Positions 9,614 through 19,536 are shown, counted from the first letter of the stretch. The stretch is 64,000 nt of DNA from Asaccharospora irregularis DSM 2635 (GCF_900129815.1 NZ_FQWX01000011.1:1-64000); one strand, 5' to 3'. Translations and numbers: made by a program. Notes: a model not told the origin generated them from the sequence alone.

Positions 9614-10139
9614 GTTAACTTTGTTTAGAATATTTTTAATACCGGTATTTATACTAGTAATGTTATTTGATATACCAAATAAATTTTTAATAGCCTGCTT
9701 AATATTTATATTTGCATCTATTACAGATGCACTAGATGGGAAAATAGCTAGGAAGTATAACTTGGTTACAGATTTCGGTAAGTTTATGGATCCCTTAGCA
9801 GATAAGTTATTGGTTATATCAGCTCTTACATGTATGATAGAAGTGGGTCTTGTATCAAGTTGGATGGTTATAATAATAGTATCTAGAGAGCTTTCTGTGA
9901 GTATCCTAAGAGCTATTGCAGCTGCAGAGGGTAAGGTTATAGCAGCAAGCAGTGGAGGAAAGTTAAAGACGACAACTCAAATGATATCTGTTGTAGTTTT
10001 ACTTCTAGGAGCTCAATACCAAAATCAACTAATATTAAATATAGGAAATATTTTTATATTAATAGCTACTCTAATTACGTTATATTCTGGAGGAGAGTAC
10101 TTATATAAAAATAAGAACTTATTTATGGATAGTAAATAA
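9597..10139 (+). CDS. pgsA: CDP-diacylglycerol-glycerol-3-phosphate 3-phosphatidyltransferase
   Basis: Makes phosphatidylglycerophosphate, the precursor of phosphatidylglycerol and cardiolipin, in the membrane. The CDP-alcohol phosphatidyltransferase signature D-x2-DG-x2-AR-x8-G-x3-D-x3-D is complete, from DALDGKIARK to FMDPLADK. About four to five hydrophobic helices make up the 180-aa protein. It overlaps the end of rimO by 17 bp, so translation is coupled. In Bacillus, pgsA is followed by cinA and recA; here a broken chemotaxis gene intervenes and cinA is at 53.3 kb. Confidence 0.95.
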   Translation: MNLPNKLTLFRIFLIPVFILVMLFDIPNKFLIACLIFIFASITDALDGKIARKYNLVTDFGKFMDPLADKLLVISALTCMIEVGLVSSWMVIIIVSRELSVSILRAIAAAEGKVIAASSGGKLKTTTQMISVVVLLLGAQYQNQLILNIGNIFILIATLITLYSGGEYLYKNKNLFMDSK

Positions 10140-10154
10140 TTAAATAAATTATAT

Positions 10155-10205
10155 TGGCATACTGACTATTCTGTATAAGTGGAATTAGCAGTATGCCATT
10201 TTAAC
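10155..10205 (+). terminator. terminator after pgsA
   Basis: A perfect 10-bp stem (10155-10164 with 10189-10198) with a 24-nt loop is followed by TTTTAACTTT. It closes the ftsK-mnmH-rimO-pgsA operon. Confidence 0.7.
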
Positions 10206-10370
10206 TTTAAATAGTATCAAAAGTATGATGATTAATAACCTAGGCAAGGCTTCAAAGTTAAGAAAATTTAACTTTGTAAAATTGTAGTAAACTTTATAAG
10301 ATTACTATTTTTTATATGTTATAAATATACCTATAAACTATAAGATGTTTACAATTATGGAGGAATAGGT

Positions 10371-11264
10371 ATGAAAAAAATAAAAAGTATAAACTTGAAG
10401 TTAAGAAAATTATGTTCTATAAGATTAAGATTTAAGTTAGAAAAGTTAAGGCTAAATATTAGAGACTTAAATATTGGCAAAAATTGGGTTTAGCGTTTTT
10501 AACTATGATAATCATCTCTATGATTGGACAATTTTATACATTGAGTAGTTTAAAACAGACTGGAGATATAAGTCAAAAGTTATTCTTAGGTCCTTATGAG
10601 TTAACAAATAAAGCTATTGGAATCCGTAGGGACATATTGTCTGTTGGAAATAATATAACTAATGCAATTCTTTCTAGAAATTTCACAGAATATGAAAATT
10701 CTATTCTTGAGGATCTAGACAATATAGATAAAAAGATCGATGATTTAAAAAACAACCCTACTACAGATGAAGAACTAATTTCAAACTAATATATTGGCAT
10801 TGAATGCTGAGGTAGAAGCTAGTAGGGCAGGTGATTCTGGAAAGGGATTTGCTGTTGTAGCTGAGGAAGTTAGGAGATTAGCTAATAAATCTGCCGAGGC
10901 TGCAAAAAAGACTGATATACTTATAGAAAACTCAATAACAGCAGTTAACAAGGGTACTAAAGTAGTTGATAATGCAGCACAATCCCTTGGAAAAATAGTG
11001 AATACTACTAATAGGACAATCTTATTGGTAGATGAAATGGCTAAATCTTCAGAAGAGCAAGCCAGTGCTGTAACTGAAATTACACATGGAATAAAAGAAA
11101 TTTCAAAAATAGTTCAAAAAAATTTAAATATAGCAGAAGATGGTACAACTGCAAGCAAGGATTTAAGCGGGCAAGCTAGAATATTAAAATTGCTTATTAA
11201 TAGATTCCAATTAAATAGTAATATCAAAAATAAAAATAATAGTATATCTAATATTAAAATTTGA
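10371..11264 (+). pseudogene. methyl-accepting chemotaxis protein remnant
   Basis: A good SD (GGAGG) and ATG at 10371 open a 40-codon frame that ends at 10493. The frame from 10484 continues the protein as LGLAFLTMIIISMIG, so one A has been lost from the A-run at 10479-10483. The four-helix-bundle sensor region then runs to a stop near 10789. The hallmark receptor tip [17 protein letters not shown] resumes in another frame from about 10782 and continues to 11264. Transmembrane helix 2, the HAMP domain and roughly half of the signalling domain are missing. Flanking 7-bp repeats AACTAAT (10773-10779 and 10784-10790) lie at the junction. A functional receptor is not possible from this copy. Confidence 0.88.
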
Positions 11265-11438
11265 ATTTTATAGTATAAATAAAGGAAATGAAACTACATA
11301 TTAAAAGGAATTTTTATCAATGACATATATATTTGTTATTTTTGTATAAAAACATAGAGAAAGGTTTATAAATACAGACAGTATGGTAAAATTTTACTAA
11401 GTGATATTTTAAGTGGTTAAAATTAAATATTTTTTAAA

Positions 11439-11493
11439 TTGACGATAGAATATTTATAGGATATAATCAATATATGACATAGAACAAGTGTTT
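11439..11493 (+). promoter_or_regulatory. recA promoter and LexA-box candidate
   Basis: TTGACG (11439-11444), a 17-bp spacer and TATAAT (11462-11467) form a near-consensus sigma-A promoter. GAACAAGTGTTT (11482-11493) sits just after the expected transcription start and matches the Gram-positive LexA pattern GAAC-N4-GTT(C/T). This predicts SOS control of recA. Confidence 0.75.
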
Positions 11494-11533
11494 GATTTTA
11501 ATATATATATTTTTTGAGAGGATGGATATAATA

Positions 11534-12583
11534 ATGAGTATAGACCAAGAAAAATTAAAAGTGCTTAATGAAGCCTTAGGAAAAATAGAAAAAGAATTTG
11601 GTAAAGGTTCAGTAATGAAATTAGGAGAGACTACTTCTTTGATAGTTGATTCAATACCAACTGGTTCAATAGGATTAGATATAGCTGTAGGTATAGGTGG
11701 TTTACCAAAGGGAAGAATAGTAGAAATATATGGACCAGAATCTTCGGGTAAAACAACTGTTGCACTACATTCTGTAGCAGAAGCACAAAAACAAGGTGGA
11801 ATAGCAGCATTTATAGATGCAGAGCATGCCTTAGACCCTGTATACGCAAAAGCGTTAGGAGTAGATGTAGATAATTTAATAATATCTCAACCAGATACAG
11901 GAGAACAAGCATTAGAAATTACAGAAGCTTTAATTAGAAGTGGAGCAGTAGACATAATAGTAATAGACTCAGTTGCAGCACTTGTACCAAAAGCTGAGAT
12001 AGAGGGAGATATGGGGGATTCTCATGTGGGTCTTCAGGCAAGACTTATGTCACAGGCTCTAAGAAAATTAACAGGTTCAATAAAAAAATCAAATTGTGTA
12101 GCAATATTTATAAACCAATTAAGAGAAAAAGTAGGTATAATGTTTGGTAACCCAGAGACTACAACGGGTGGTCGTGCCCTTAAGTTCTACTCATCAGTAA
12201 GACTTGATGTTAGAAAAATAGACACTATAAAACAAGGCGATAAGGTAATCGGAAGTAGAACAAGGGTGAAGGTTGTCAAGAACAAAGTTGCTCCTCCGTT
12301 TAAACAAGCAGAGTTCGATATAATGTATGGTGAGGGTATATCTAAAATAGGTGATTTATTAGATATAGCAGCAGATGTAGACATAGTTAAAAAATCTGGA
12401 GCATGGTATAGTTACAATGAAACAAAATTAGGTCAAGGTAGAGAAAATGTTAAAAAATTCCTACTAGATAATATTGACCTAGCAGATGAAATTGAAAAAA
12501 AGGTAAGAGATTACTATGAATTAGATAAAAAGGATGGACAAACATCAGAAAAAGAAAAAAATGAACAAGAAAATAAAGAATAG
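11534..12583 (+). CDS. recA: recombinase A
   Basis: ATP-dependent strand-exchange protein and SOS co-protease (349 aa). Walker [10 protein letters not shown] is near residue 66, and the L2 region and [17 protein letters not shown] segment are typical. The frame is open to 11492, but the SD GAGAGGATGG (11515-11524) and the family N terminus support the ATG at 11534 (MSIDQEKL). The acidic and lysine-rich C-terminal tail ends within a tandem repeat that duplicates the stop codon. The gene is probably monocistronic from its own promoter. Confidence 0.97.
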   Translation: MSIDQEKLKVLNEALGKIEKEFGKGSVMKLGETTSLIVDSIPTGSIGLDIAVGIGGLPKGRIVEIYGPESSGKTTVALHSVAEAQKQGGIAAFIDAEHALDPVYAKALGVDVDNLIISQPDTGEQALEITEALIRSGAVDIIVIDSVAALVPKAEIEGDMGDSHVGLQARLMSQALRKLTGSIKKSNCVAIFINQLREKVGIMFGNPETTTGGRALKFYSSVRLDVRKIDTIKQGDKVIGSRTRVKVVKNKVAPPFKQAEFDIMYGEGISKIGDLLDIAADVDIVKKSGAWYSYNETKLGQGRENVKKFLLDNIDLADEIEKKVRDYYELDKKDGQTSEKEKNEQENKE

Positions 12584-12614
12584 AAAAATAAAGAATAGAA
12601 AAATAAAGAATAAT
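12570..12614 (+). repeat. three-copy 15-bp tandem repeat across the recA stop
   Basis: Unit AAAATAAAGAATAGA repeated about three times, the last copy changed to ...AATAATAA. The first copy holds the recA stop TAG at 12581-12583. The period is a multiple of three, so later copies repeat the same stop in frame. Confidence 0.85.
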
Positions 12615-12844
12615 AAACTTTTTACACACCTCCTATTAACTTGACACAGGTTAGAAAAAATTATAAAATTAAATGAGGATATAATATCTAAATTTAGTTT
12701 TACAATAATCATCTTTGAGAATATTATTGAATAATAAAATTTGTTTAAATTACTGGGAAGATTATGTTTAGATACATATGGTTATAAAATCATAATTCAG
12801 CTGTAATTGTACAAACGTATTTTGAAATTGAGAATGATGACATT

Positions 12845-14407
12845 TTGAGATTATTAACAAAGGAGGTGGATGTCATAGAGACGATAGCAATAGTTGTTGT
12901 AGGTGCAGCGATTGGCACAATAGTTGGATATTTTATAAGAAAAAATATATCTGAAGCGAAAATTGGTCAAGCAGAGAGCTTAGCCAAAGAAATCATAGAT
13001 AAGGCACATAGAGATTCTGAAACTGTACAAAAAGAAAAGCTATTGGAAGCTAAAGAAGAGATCCATAAGTGGAGAACAGAGGCAGAGAGAGAAAACAAAG
13101 AAAGAAGAGTAGAAGTACAAAGGTACGAGAGAAGGGTACTACAAAAAGAAGAGGTTCTAGATAGAAAACTACAAAATCTAGAGTCTAAAGAAAATGACTT
13201 AAATGAGAAACTAAAGACAGTAGGGAAAAAAGAAGAAGAAATAGAAAATATAAAGTCACAACAGTTAGAAAAGTTAGAAAGTATATCAGGAATAACTTCT
13301 GAAAAGGCTAGAGGAATAATTTTAAGTAATGCAGAAAGAGATGTAAGACGTGAGATGTCTATAATGATAAAAGATATAGAAACTCATGCAAAAGAAGAGG
13401 CTGATAAAAAATCTAGAGAAATTATAGGATATGCTATTCAAAAATGTGCAGCAGATCATGTTGCAGAAACTACTGTAACAGTAGTAGATTTACCTAATGA
13501 TGAAATGAAGGGTAGAATAATAGGTAGAGAAGGTAGAAATATAAGAACTCTTGAAACTCTTACTGGAATAGATCTTATAATTGATGATACTCCAGAGGCA
13601 GTAATTTTATCAGGGTTTGACCCTATAAGAAGAGAAGTAGCTAGAATTGCTCTTGAAAAATTAATATCAGACGGAAGAATACATCCTGCCAGAATAGAAG
13701 AAATGGTTGAAAAGGCAAGAAAAGAAGTTGATAATATAATAAAAGAGTATGGAGAACAAGCAACATTCGAGACAGGTGTTCATACAATACATCCAGAATT
13801 ACTAAGATTATTAGGAAGACTTAATTATAGAACTAGTTATGGACAAAATGTTCTTAAACACTCTATAGAAGTTGCTCATATAGCTGGAATTATGGCTGCT
13901 GAGATAGGGGCAGATATAAAATTAGCTAAAAGGGCTGGATTACTTCATGATATTGGTAAGGCTGTGGACCACGAGATGGAAGGTACACATGTAGAGATAG
14001 GTATGGATTTACTTAGAAGATACAAAGAGTCTAAAGAAGTAATACATGCTATGAGTACTCACCATGGAGATTATGAACCTCAAACTATAGAGGCTGTTTT
14101 AGTAACTGCAGCAGATGCTATATCAGCTGCTAGACCAGGTGCTAGAAGGGAAACCTTAGAGGCCTACATCAAGAGATTAGAAAAATTAGAAGAAATAGCT
14201 AATTCATATGAAGGTGTAGAGAAATCATTTGCAATACAAGCAGGTAGAGAAGTTAGAATAATGGTAAAACCAGAATCTGTAAGTGATGAAGATATACATT
14301 TATTAGCAAGGGATATGACTAAGAAAATAGAGGACGAACTTGAATATCCTGGGCAAATAAAAGTAAGTATAATAAGAGAAACTAGAGCAATTGAATATGC
14401 TAAATAA
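12845..14407 (+). CDS. rny: ribonuclease Y
   Basis: Membrane-anchored endoribonuclease that starts mRNA decay. One N-terminal helix ([17 protein letters not shown]) is followed by a long coiled coil to about residue 190, a KH domain ([11 protein letters not shown] at about 228-238) and an HD domain with GLLHDIGKA near residue 370. The start is unclear. A strong SD (AGGAGG, 12861-12866) is 8 nt from an in-frame ATA at 12875 where ATG would be expected; the nearest legal starts are GTG 12866, which overlaps the SD, and TTG 12845, which has only a weak SD. The boundary given uses TTG (520 aa); from ATA it would be 510 aa. Confidence 0.93.
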   Translation: MRLLTKEVDVIETIAIVVVGAAIGTIVGYFIRKNISEAKIGQAESLAKEIIDKAHRDSETVQKEKLLEAKEEIHKWRTEAERENKERRVEVQRYERRVLQKEEVLDRKLQNLESKENDLNEKLKTVGKKEEEIENIKSQQLEKLESISGITSEKARGIILSNAERDVRREMSIMIKDIETHAKEEADKKSREIIGYAIQKCAADHVAETTVTVVDLPNDEMKGRIIGREGRNIRTLETLTGIDLIIDDTPEAVILSGFDPIRREVARIALEKLISDGRIHPARIEEMVEKARKEVDNIIKEYGEQATFETGVHTIHPELLRLLGRLNYRTSYGQNVLKHSIEVAHIAGIMAAEIGADIKLAKRAGLLHDIGKAVDHEMEGTHVEIGMDLLRRYKESKEVIHAMSTHHGDYEPQTIEAVLVTAADAISAARPGARRETLEAYIKRLEKLEEIANSYEGVEKSFAIQAGREVRIMVKPESVSDEDIHLLARDMTKKIEDELEYPGQIKVSIIRETRAIEYAK

Positions 14408-14482
14408 AGCAATCGTATTAAAAATAAATTCATATAAATAAATATTTTAGATTTATTATTTTTTAGTATTGAGCTTGCAACA

Positions 14483-14526
14483 GGTTCCTTGATTAATGAT
14501 TTAACTCATTGATTAAGGGGCCTTTT
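14483..14526 (+). terminator. terminator after rny
   Basis: A 17-bp stem with several G-U pairs (14483-14499 with 14506-14522) and a 6-nt loop is followed by TTTT. Confidence 0.8.
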
Positions 14527-14586
14527 CAAATTGCGGCAAAATTACTATTAAAAAACATATATAAAAAATATATATAAAAGTGATAT

Positions 14587-14642
14587 TATAATCACCACTA
14601 ATGGAAACAATATATATAAAAGTACAAAAAGAGGTGATTATA
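14587..14642 (+). promoter_or_regulatory. inverted repeat masking an RBS
   Basis: TATAATCACC (14587-14596) is exactly complementary to GGTGATTATA (14633-14642), which contains the SD and the first base of the start codon of the 94-aa gene. If transcribed, the hairpin would hide the ribosome binding site. The left arm also contains a TATAAT, so it could instead be a -10 box. Confidence 0.45.
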
Positions 14643-14926
14643 TGTTAAGTAAGTTAGCTAAAAATCAATATGTAAAGCTTGTAAAAGAAGATGAGAATAA
14701 AGGCAAGGAAGTTGAATACGGTGTAGTACTTCATGAACACGATAATAAGTATGATATAATGAGTATTGGGTTTGAAAATAAAAACGGAGTATTCCTAGGA
14801 TATCCGACAGAGGTAAATAATTTAGTTCAAACCTATACTACAGAAGATGCTATGTTTTATGAAGTAAAAGAAGACGAAGTAAGAAGAAAAATGAATATAT
14901 GGCTAGAAAAGAATTGTGGCAAATAG
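14642..14926 (+). CDS. small protein of unknown function (94 aa)
   Basis: I do not recognise a family. The protein is charged and soluble with no membrane segment or Cys pair motif; it starts MLSKLAKNQYVKLVKED and reads like a compact beta-rich domain (YGVVLHEHDNKYDIMSIGFEN) with a helical, basic C terminus. The SD AGAGGTGAT is 4-5 bp before the ATG. It stands alone between the rny terminator and the helicase gene. Coding quality is good, so it is a real gene; the 5-prime inverted repeat suggests controlled translation. Confidence 0.75.
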   Translation: MLSKLAKNQYVKLVKEDENKGKEVEYGVVLHEHDNKYDIMSIGFENKNGVFLGYPTEVNNLVQTYTTEDAMFYEVKEDEVRRKMNIWLEKNCGK

Positions 14927-14963
14927 ATTATAATATAAAATAAATAGAAACATAAATAGGGAA

Positions 14964-15026
14964 GATATTGAGTATTTTAAGTTTTTCATATTTATATTTT
15001 ATAGGAGAATTTAAATACTCAGTATC
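14964..15026. repeat. 14-bp inverted repeat, 35-nt loop
   Basis: Arms 14964-14977 and 15013-15026 pair over 14 bp with one G-U pair. No T-run follows, so it is a weak terminator candidate or an operator upstream of the helicase gene. Confidence 0.5.
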
Positions 15027-15122
15027 ATACCAGATCAATGTATCACCCTAGAATATAACATAAACTGATATAGAAAAAAAATGGTCAAAATGTTATAATG
15101 ATTATAAAATAAGGGGGAATGT

Positions 15123-16904
15123 ATGTTGAGCCAGTACACAAATATTAACTCTCAGTTAGATGCCCTAAGAATGAAAGACATAGAGAAAATATTTTATAAA
15201 AATATGGATAAAGATGTCAAAGTAATTCCGAAAGTGACTCCTTTCAAGGGGATAAGTACAGATATGTTGTATATCAAAGATGATAGAATTTTGTTTTTGA
15301 AATTTATGGATACAACAGAAGATTTGTTTCTTATATTAGAAGAAGAGTTACTTGAGGTTATGAATGAAGAATATGAGCTTTTAAGACTAAAAATGAGCCA
15401 AAATAATAAGAATATAAGTTATAACTATGTTTTTGTAATGCCTTATGTTGAAATAGGTGACAAATATGGATTTGATGATTTTGTTGATAAAAATATAATA
15501 GATAGAAAAACTCTTAAAGATATTATAGAAGATTATACATTGATAGATAAGTATTTAAGAGAAGAGAATAATGAAATAGAGTTGAACCTATTTTTGTTAA
15601 GCATATGCTCGGAATACTATTTATTTAATAATAGACTTCATTTAGAAAAAGATTTCAAAAAGATTTCATATTTAAATGACGATTATAGTTATACAGCGAC
15701 TATGTTAGAAAAAAGTCAAATAAAGGATGTGTTATCTATAAATTATGGAAATACTTTATTTAATGGAGGTTCTGCTACAGGTAAGACAACTATTATGCTA
15801 TCCAGGGCTATAAAACTATCTAAAATATATCCTCACCATAAATTTTTAGTATTCACACATACAAAGCAACTTTGTAATGAATTAAGGGAGCATATAAAGT
15901 TGCTATACAAAGAAAATAATAATTTAGAAATACATACATTTAGCTCATTTGTATTTAAATTAGCCAGAAAATATAATTTGGTTGTGGATTACAATATGTT
16001 AAAAAATGATTATGAAAAGGCATTTGCAAATATTCTAAAACAGGCTGACAATGTAATTAAAACGAAAAATATGTTTAAAGGTATATTTATTGATGAAGCG
16101 GAGAGTTTCCTAGATTATGAAATTGAATTTATAAGGGAATTCTTATATAAGACTAAGTTTGTATTTAATATATATTCATGCCACGCATTAGATATATCAA
16201 ATAATTTGAATATATTTAAACCATTGTTCAAAGAAATTGAATTTGATGAAATTATAACTTTAGACAAAAACTATAGGCAATCAGAGGGATTAGTAGAATT
16301 TATAAATAGATTTGCAAGTAATTCAAATAAATACATAAAAAATTTAAGACCGGTAATAAATAATGATGTATTTTTAAAGACGAGGTCTATAAGAGAAGGT
16401 ACAAATGTAGTAAATATGATAAAGGTAAGCGATCTTGAGGACCAGATAAGCTCAGTTATTTGGGAACTGAGATATTTAATGAATGAAAAGGGAATAGATA
16501 GCTCGGAGATTGCTATAGTATACCCTTATAACAAAAAGAGATTAAAGAGTGGAAAGACGATTTACTTTCAATATATGCTGAGAAAGGCTTTAGATGAGGC
16601 TAATATAGCATATATATGTGCTGAAGAAAACCTAACCAATATCAGCAAAAAAACAGGAACTACCATATCAAACATATATACAATAAAAAACTTAGAGTAT
16701 AAAGCTGTGATAGTTTGTGAGTTAGAAATGCTTTATAATCATAGTATAAATAATAAGGAACAGGATTATCAGGTAAATGATTTTGTAGGAGATTTAAACA
16801 AGGTATACTTGGCTATAAATAGAGCTACAGATTACTTAAGTATAATAACTACATTTAATGAGGATGCAAGTGATATAATAAGAATACTTAAGGAATCAAA
16901 ATAA
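15123..16904 (+). CDS. UvrD/Rep-like superfamily 1 helicase, divergent
   Basis: 593 aa. Superfamily 1 motifs appear in order: Walker A GGSATGKTT near residue 217, motif Ia VFTHTKQLC, Walker B FIDEAES near 322, motif IV NYRQSEG near 383, motif V TIKNLEYKAVIV near 520 and motif VI YLAINRATDYL near 562. The N-terminal 200 residues carry no recognisable motif; the order beta strand-D-hydrophobic-K (DMLYIKDDRILFLKF) faintly recalls a NERD or PD-(D/E)XK nuclease domain but lacks clear catalytic residues. It is followed by its own terminator and then a Xer-like gene. A role in DNA repair or RNA unwinding is inferred from motifs only. Confidence 0.82.
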   Translation: MLSQYTNINSQLDALRMKDIEKIFYKNMDKDVKVIPKVTPFKGISTDMLYIKDDRILFLKFMDTTEDLFLILEEELLEVMNEEYELLRLKMSQNNKNISYNYVFVMPYVEIGDKYGFDDFVDKNIIDRKTLKDIIEDYTLIDKYLREENNEIELNLFLLSICSEYYLFNNRLHLEKDFKKISYLNDDYSYTATMLEKSQIKDVLSINYGNTLFNGGSATGKTTIMLSRAIKLSKIYPHHKFLVFTHTKQLCNELREHIKLLYKENNNLEIHTFSSFVFKLARKYNLVVDYNMLKNDYEKAFANILKQADNVIKTKNMFKGIFIDEAESFLDYEIEFIREFLYKTKFVFNIYSCHALDISNNLNIFKPLFKEIEFDEIITLDKNYRQSEGLVEFINRFASNSNKYIKNLRPVINNDVFLKTRSIREGTNVVNMIKVSDLEDQISSVIWELRYLMNEKGIDSSEIAIVYPYNKKRLKSGKTIYFQYMLRKALDEANIAYICAEENLTNISKKTGTTISNIYTIKNLEYKAVIVCELEMLYNHSINNKEQDYQVNDFVGDLNKVYLAINRATDYLSIITTFNEDASDIIRILKESK

Positions 16905-16913
16905 TTTAAATAT

Positions 16914-17000
16914 AAAAGAGCTTATCAAAATATAAATCTTTGAAATAATCTAATTAACTCTGAGATTATAATAAGCCTGATTTTGATATAGCTCTTTTTT
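16914..17000 (+). terminator. terminator after helicase gene
   Basis: Arms 16914-16931 and 16980-16998 pair through AAAAGAGCT and ATCAAAAT segments with a long loop, followed by TTTTTT. Confidence 0.6.
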
Positions 17001-17043
17001 AAATTCAATAATTATAGGTTATATTTTAAGGAAAGGAGATACC

Positions 17044-18009
17044 ATGGTTAATAATGACAAGAAGGATAATCATTTAGATGACTATGAATATGAGTTGTTT
17101 AATCTGTTTTCTAGAAGACAAAGCCCAGCTACAAAATTGGATTATCTGTCTAAGATAACTTTATTTAAATCATTTATTGATTCTAAAGAACTTATATATG
17201 CAAATAAAGAGGATTGCTCAAAATTTATAGAAGCTATTAGAAGTAATTATGCAAAATCAACTTGCGAAAAAATATATAGCTACTTACACAGTTTTTATAA
17301 TTTCTTAAAAAAAGAAGAGTATATAGAAATAAATCCGTTTATCTTTGTTGAGAAACCAGTTGTTACAAGAATAAAAAATAAAGATGATGTATTGAGTATA
17401 CAAGAGATAAATCAATTAGTGAGCATTTTTCCTAAGCTAACTATAAGGGATAGATCTATAATAGTATGTCTAATAACCACAGGTTGCCTACTAAGCGAGC
17501 TAGTAAGACTAAGATGGAAGGACATTATTATAAACTCAAATGATATAGCTTATATACGATTAGGGAAGGGTAAAAAGGAGAGAGAAATTAAGCTACACCC
17601 ATACTTACTAAAACTTTTGATGGAGTATAGGAATTATTCTGGACTTCCTAGTGAAATAGATCAAACGCATGACTTTATTTTTACTACTCAAAAGAGTGAT
17701 TTTATTACGGATAGGAATGTTAGACTAATAGTAAAGAGAGCTTTAGATTTAGCAGGATTGTCCCAATACTCTGCTAGAGATTTTAGGCATTCGTTCGCAG
17801 CAATAAACTTAAGTCTTGGCATGGAGAAAGAGGATGTAAAAGATAAGCTTGGATGGAGTGATAAAAGTTATGCAGTTAGATACAAATATGTAATAAACTT
17901 TGTAGATGAAGATATTCTATATAATAGCCAAGAGAGATGTTTAGATGAGGAAAATCATACAATAAGCGAGAAAAATTTATATAAAATAGACTACGAGTCT
18001 AAAGAATAA
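17044..18009 (+). CDS. tyrosine recombinase-like protein with altered active site
   Basis: XerC/XerD-type protein of 321 aa with an N-terminal SAM-like DNA-binding domain (to about residue 110) and a C-terminal catalytic fold. Aligned by eye with XerD: Arg I is Leu (TGCLLSELVRLRW), the beta-hairpin Lys is kept (GKGKKER), His II is Arg (RDFRHSFA), Arg II is kept, His III is Trp (LGWSDKS) and the nucleophile Tyr is kept (VRYKY). Two of six catalytic positions are therefore lost. The SD AAAGGAGA supports the ATG. Flanks are housekeeping genes without attachment sites, so it is not an obvious phage integrase. It may bind DNA without recombining it. Confidence 0.85.
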   Translation: MVNNDKKDNHLDDYEYELFNLFSRRQSPATKLDYLSKITLFKSFIDSKELIYANKEDCSKFIEAIRSNYAKSTCEKIYSYLHSFYNFLKKEEYIEINPFIFVEKPVVTRIKNKDDVLSIQEINQLVSIFPKLTIRDRSIIVCLITTGCLLSELVRLRWKDIIINSNDIAYIRLGKGKKEREIKLHPYLLKLLMEYRNYSGLPSEIDQTHDFIFTTQKSDFITDRNVRLIVKRALDLAGLSQYSARDFRHSFAAINLSLGMEKEDVKDKLGWSDKSYAVRYKYVINFVDEDILYNSQERCLDEENHTISEKNLYKIDYESKE

Positions 18010-18093
18010 TGAACAAAAAATAAAAATGACTTGTTATAGTTCGTAATATTTTATATAATTAATATATAAAACTAGTTAAGGAAGGTGCAAATA

Positions 18094-19536
18094 ATGATAG
18101 ATAATAAATACAGTACATATACAAATCCTCTGACGGATAGATATTGTAGTAAGGATATGAGTTATATATTTTCCCCTCAGTTTAAGTTTTCAACTTGGAG
18201 AAGACTTTGGGTCGCTCTTGCAGAAGGAGAGCAAGAGTTAGGAATAAATATAACTGATGAACAATTGGATGAATTGAGATCTAATATAGATAACATAAAC
18301 TTTGACGAAGCTAGAAAAATAGAAAAAGAGGTAAGACACGATGTTATGTCTCACGTAAAGGCATATGGACTACAATGTGACAAAGCTAAGGGAATAATTC
18401 ATTTAGGTGCAACATCAGCTTATGTTGGGGACAACACAGATGTTATACAAATGACAGAGGCTTTAAGATTACTTAGAATAAAGCTTGTAAATTTGATAAA
18501 TAATCTAAAAGATTTTGCTATTAAGTACAAAGATATGCCAGCCCTAGGATTTACTCATTTTCAGGCTGCTCAGCTTACTACAGTTGGAAAGAGAGCTTGT
18601 TTGTGGGCTCAAGATTTAATAATTGATTTAGAAGATTTAAATTATAGAATAGATAATATGAAATTAAGAGGTGTAAAAGGTACTACAGGTACTCAAGCCA
18701 GTTTCTTAAGTTTATTTGAAGGAGATCACGAAAAGGTAAAACAATTAGATAAGTTAGTATGTGAAAAAATGGGATACTCATCATCATATGCAGTAAGTGG
18801 ACAAACATACACTAGAAAATTAGACTATCAGGTTATAAGTATATTATCAGGGATAGCACAGAGTATGCATAAAATGACTAATGACATAAGACTTTTACAA
18901 AGTTTAAAAGAATTAGAAGAGCCATTTGAAAAAAATCAAATAGGATCATCTGCTATGGCATACAAAAGAAACCCTATGAGAAGCGAAAGAATAGCTTCAC
19001 TATCAAAATATATAATATCTGAGTCTCTAAGTCCTGCATTGGTTGAGGCAACTCAGTGGCTAGAGAGAACTTTAGATGATTCAGCTAATAAGAGATTAGC
19101 TATTCCGCAGGCATTTATGGCAGCGGATGCTATACTTGAAATAGGAATAAATGTTACTGATGGATTAGTAGTTTATGAAAATATGATAAATAAACGTATA
19201 AATGAGGAACTACCTTTTATGGCTACGGAAACAATATTAATGGAGGCTGTAAAAAGAGGTGGAGATAGACAGGAATTACATGAAATTATAAGAGAGTACT
19301 CTATGAAGGCTGCATATAGAGTGAAGCATGAAGGAAAGGATAATAACTTAATTGAGTTAATCTTAAATGATCCTTCATTTAAGATGAGTAAGGAAGAAAT
19401 ATTAGCCATAATGGATCCTAAGAACTTTATAGGTAGAGCTCCTGAACAAGTTACAGAATTTGTTGAAGGGGTCGTAGAACCGGCTATAAAGGACTATAAG
19501 GCTACTATTGGTCTAAAAGTAGACTTACATGTATAA
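18094..19536 (+). CDS. purB: adenylosuccinate lyase
   Basis: Cleaves SAICAR and adenylosuccinate in purine synthesis; cytosolic homotetramer. The fumarase-superfamily signature SSAMAYKRNP is near residue 286 and the GATSAYVGDNTD segment near 108 carries active-site residues. It is 480 aa from the ATG at 18094, for which the SD AAGGAAGG (18078-18085) is ideally spaced; a GTG at 18085 overlaps that SD. The gene stands alone, not in a pur operon, with its own terminator. Confidence 0.96.
   Translation: MIDNKYSTYTNPLTDRYCSKDMSYIFSPQFKFSTWRRLWVALAEGEQELGINITDEQLDELRSNIDNINFDEARKIEKEVRHDVMSHVKAYGLQCDKAKGIIHLGATSAYVGDNTDVIQMTEALRLLRIKLVNLINNLKDFAIKYKDMPALGFTHFQAAQLTTVGKRACLWAQDLIIDLEDLNYRIDNMKLRGVKGTTGTQASFLSLFEGDHEKVKQLDKLVCEKMGYSSSYAVSGQTYTRKLDYQVISILSGIAQSMHKMTNDIRLLQSLKELEEPFEKNQIGSSAMAYKRNPMRSERIASLSKYIISESLSPALVEATQWLERTLDDSANKRLAIPQAFMAADAILEIGINVTDGLVVYENMINKRINEELPFMATETILMEAVKRGGDRQELHEIIREYSMKAAYRVKHEGKDNNLIELILNDPSFKMSKEEILAIMDPKNFIGRAPEQVTEFVEGVVEPAIKDYKATIGLKVDLHV

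Noticed and set aside
17044-18009. Integrase of a prophage or mobile element
   Set aside because: Neighbours are housekeeping genes, no attachment-site repeats or phage genes are present, and key catalytic residues are missing.
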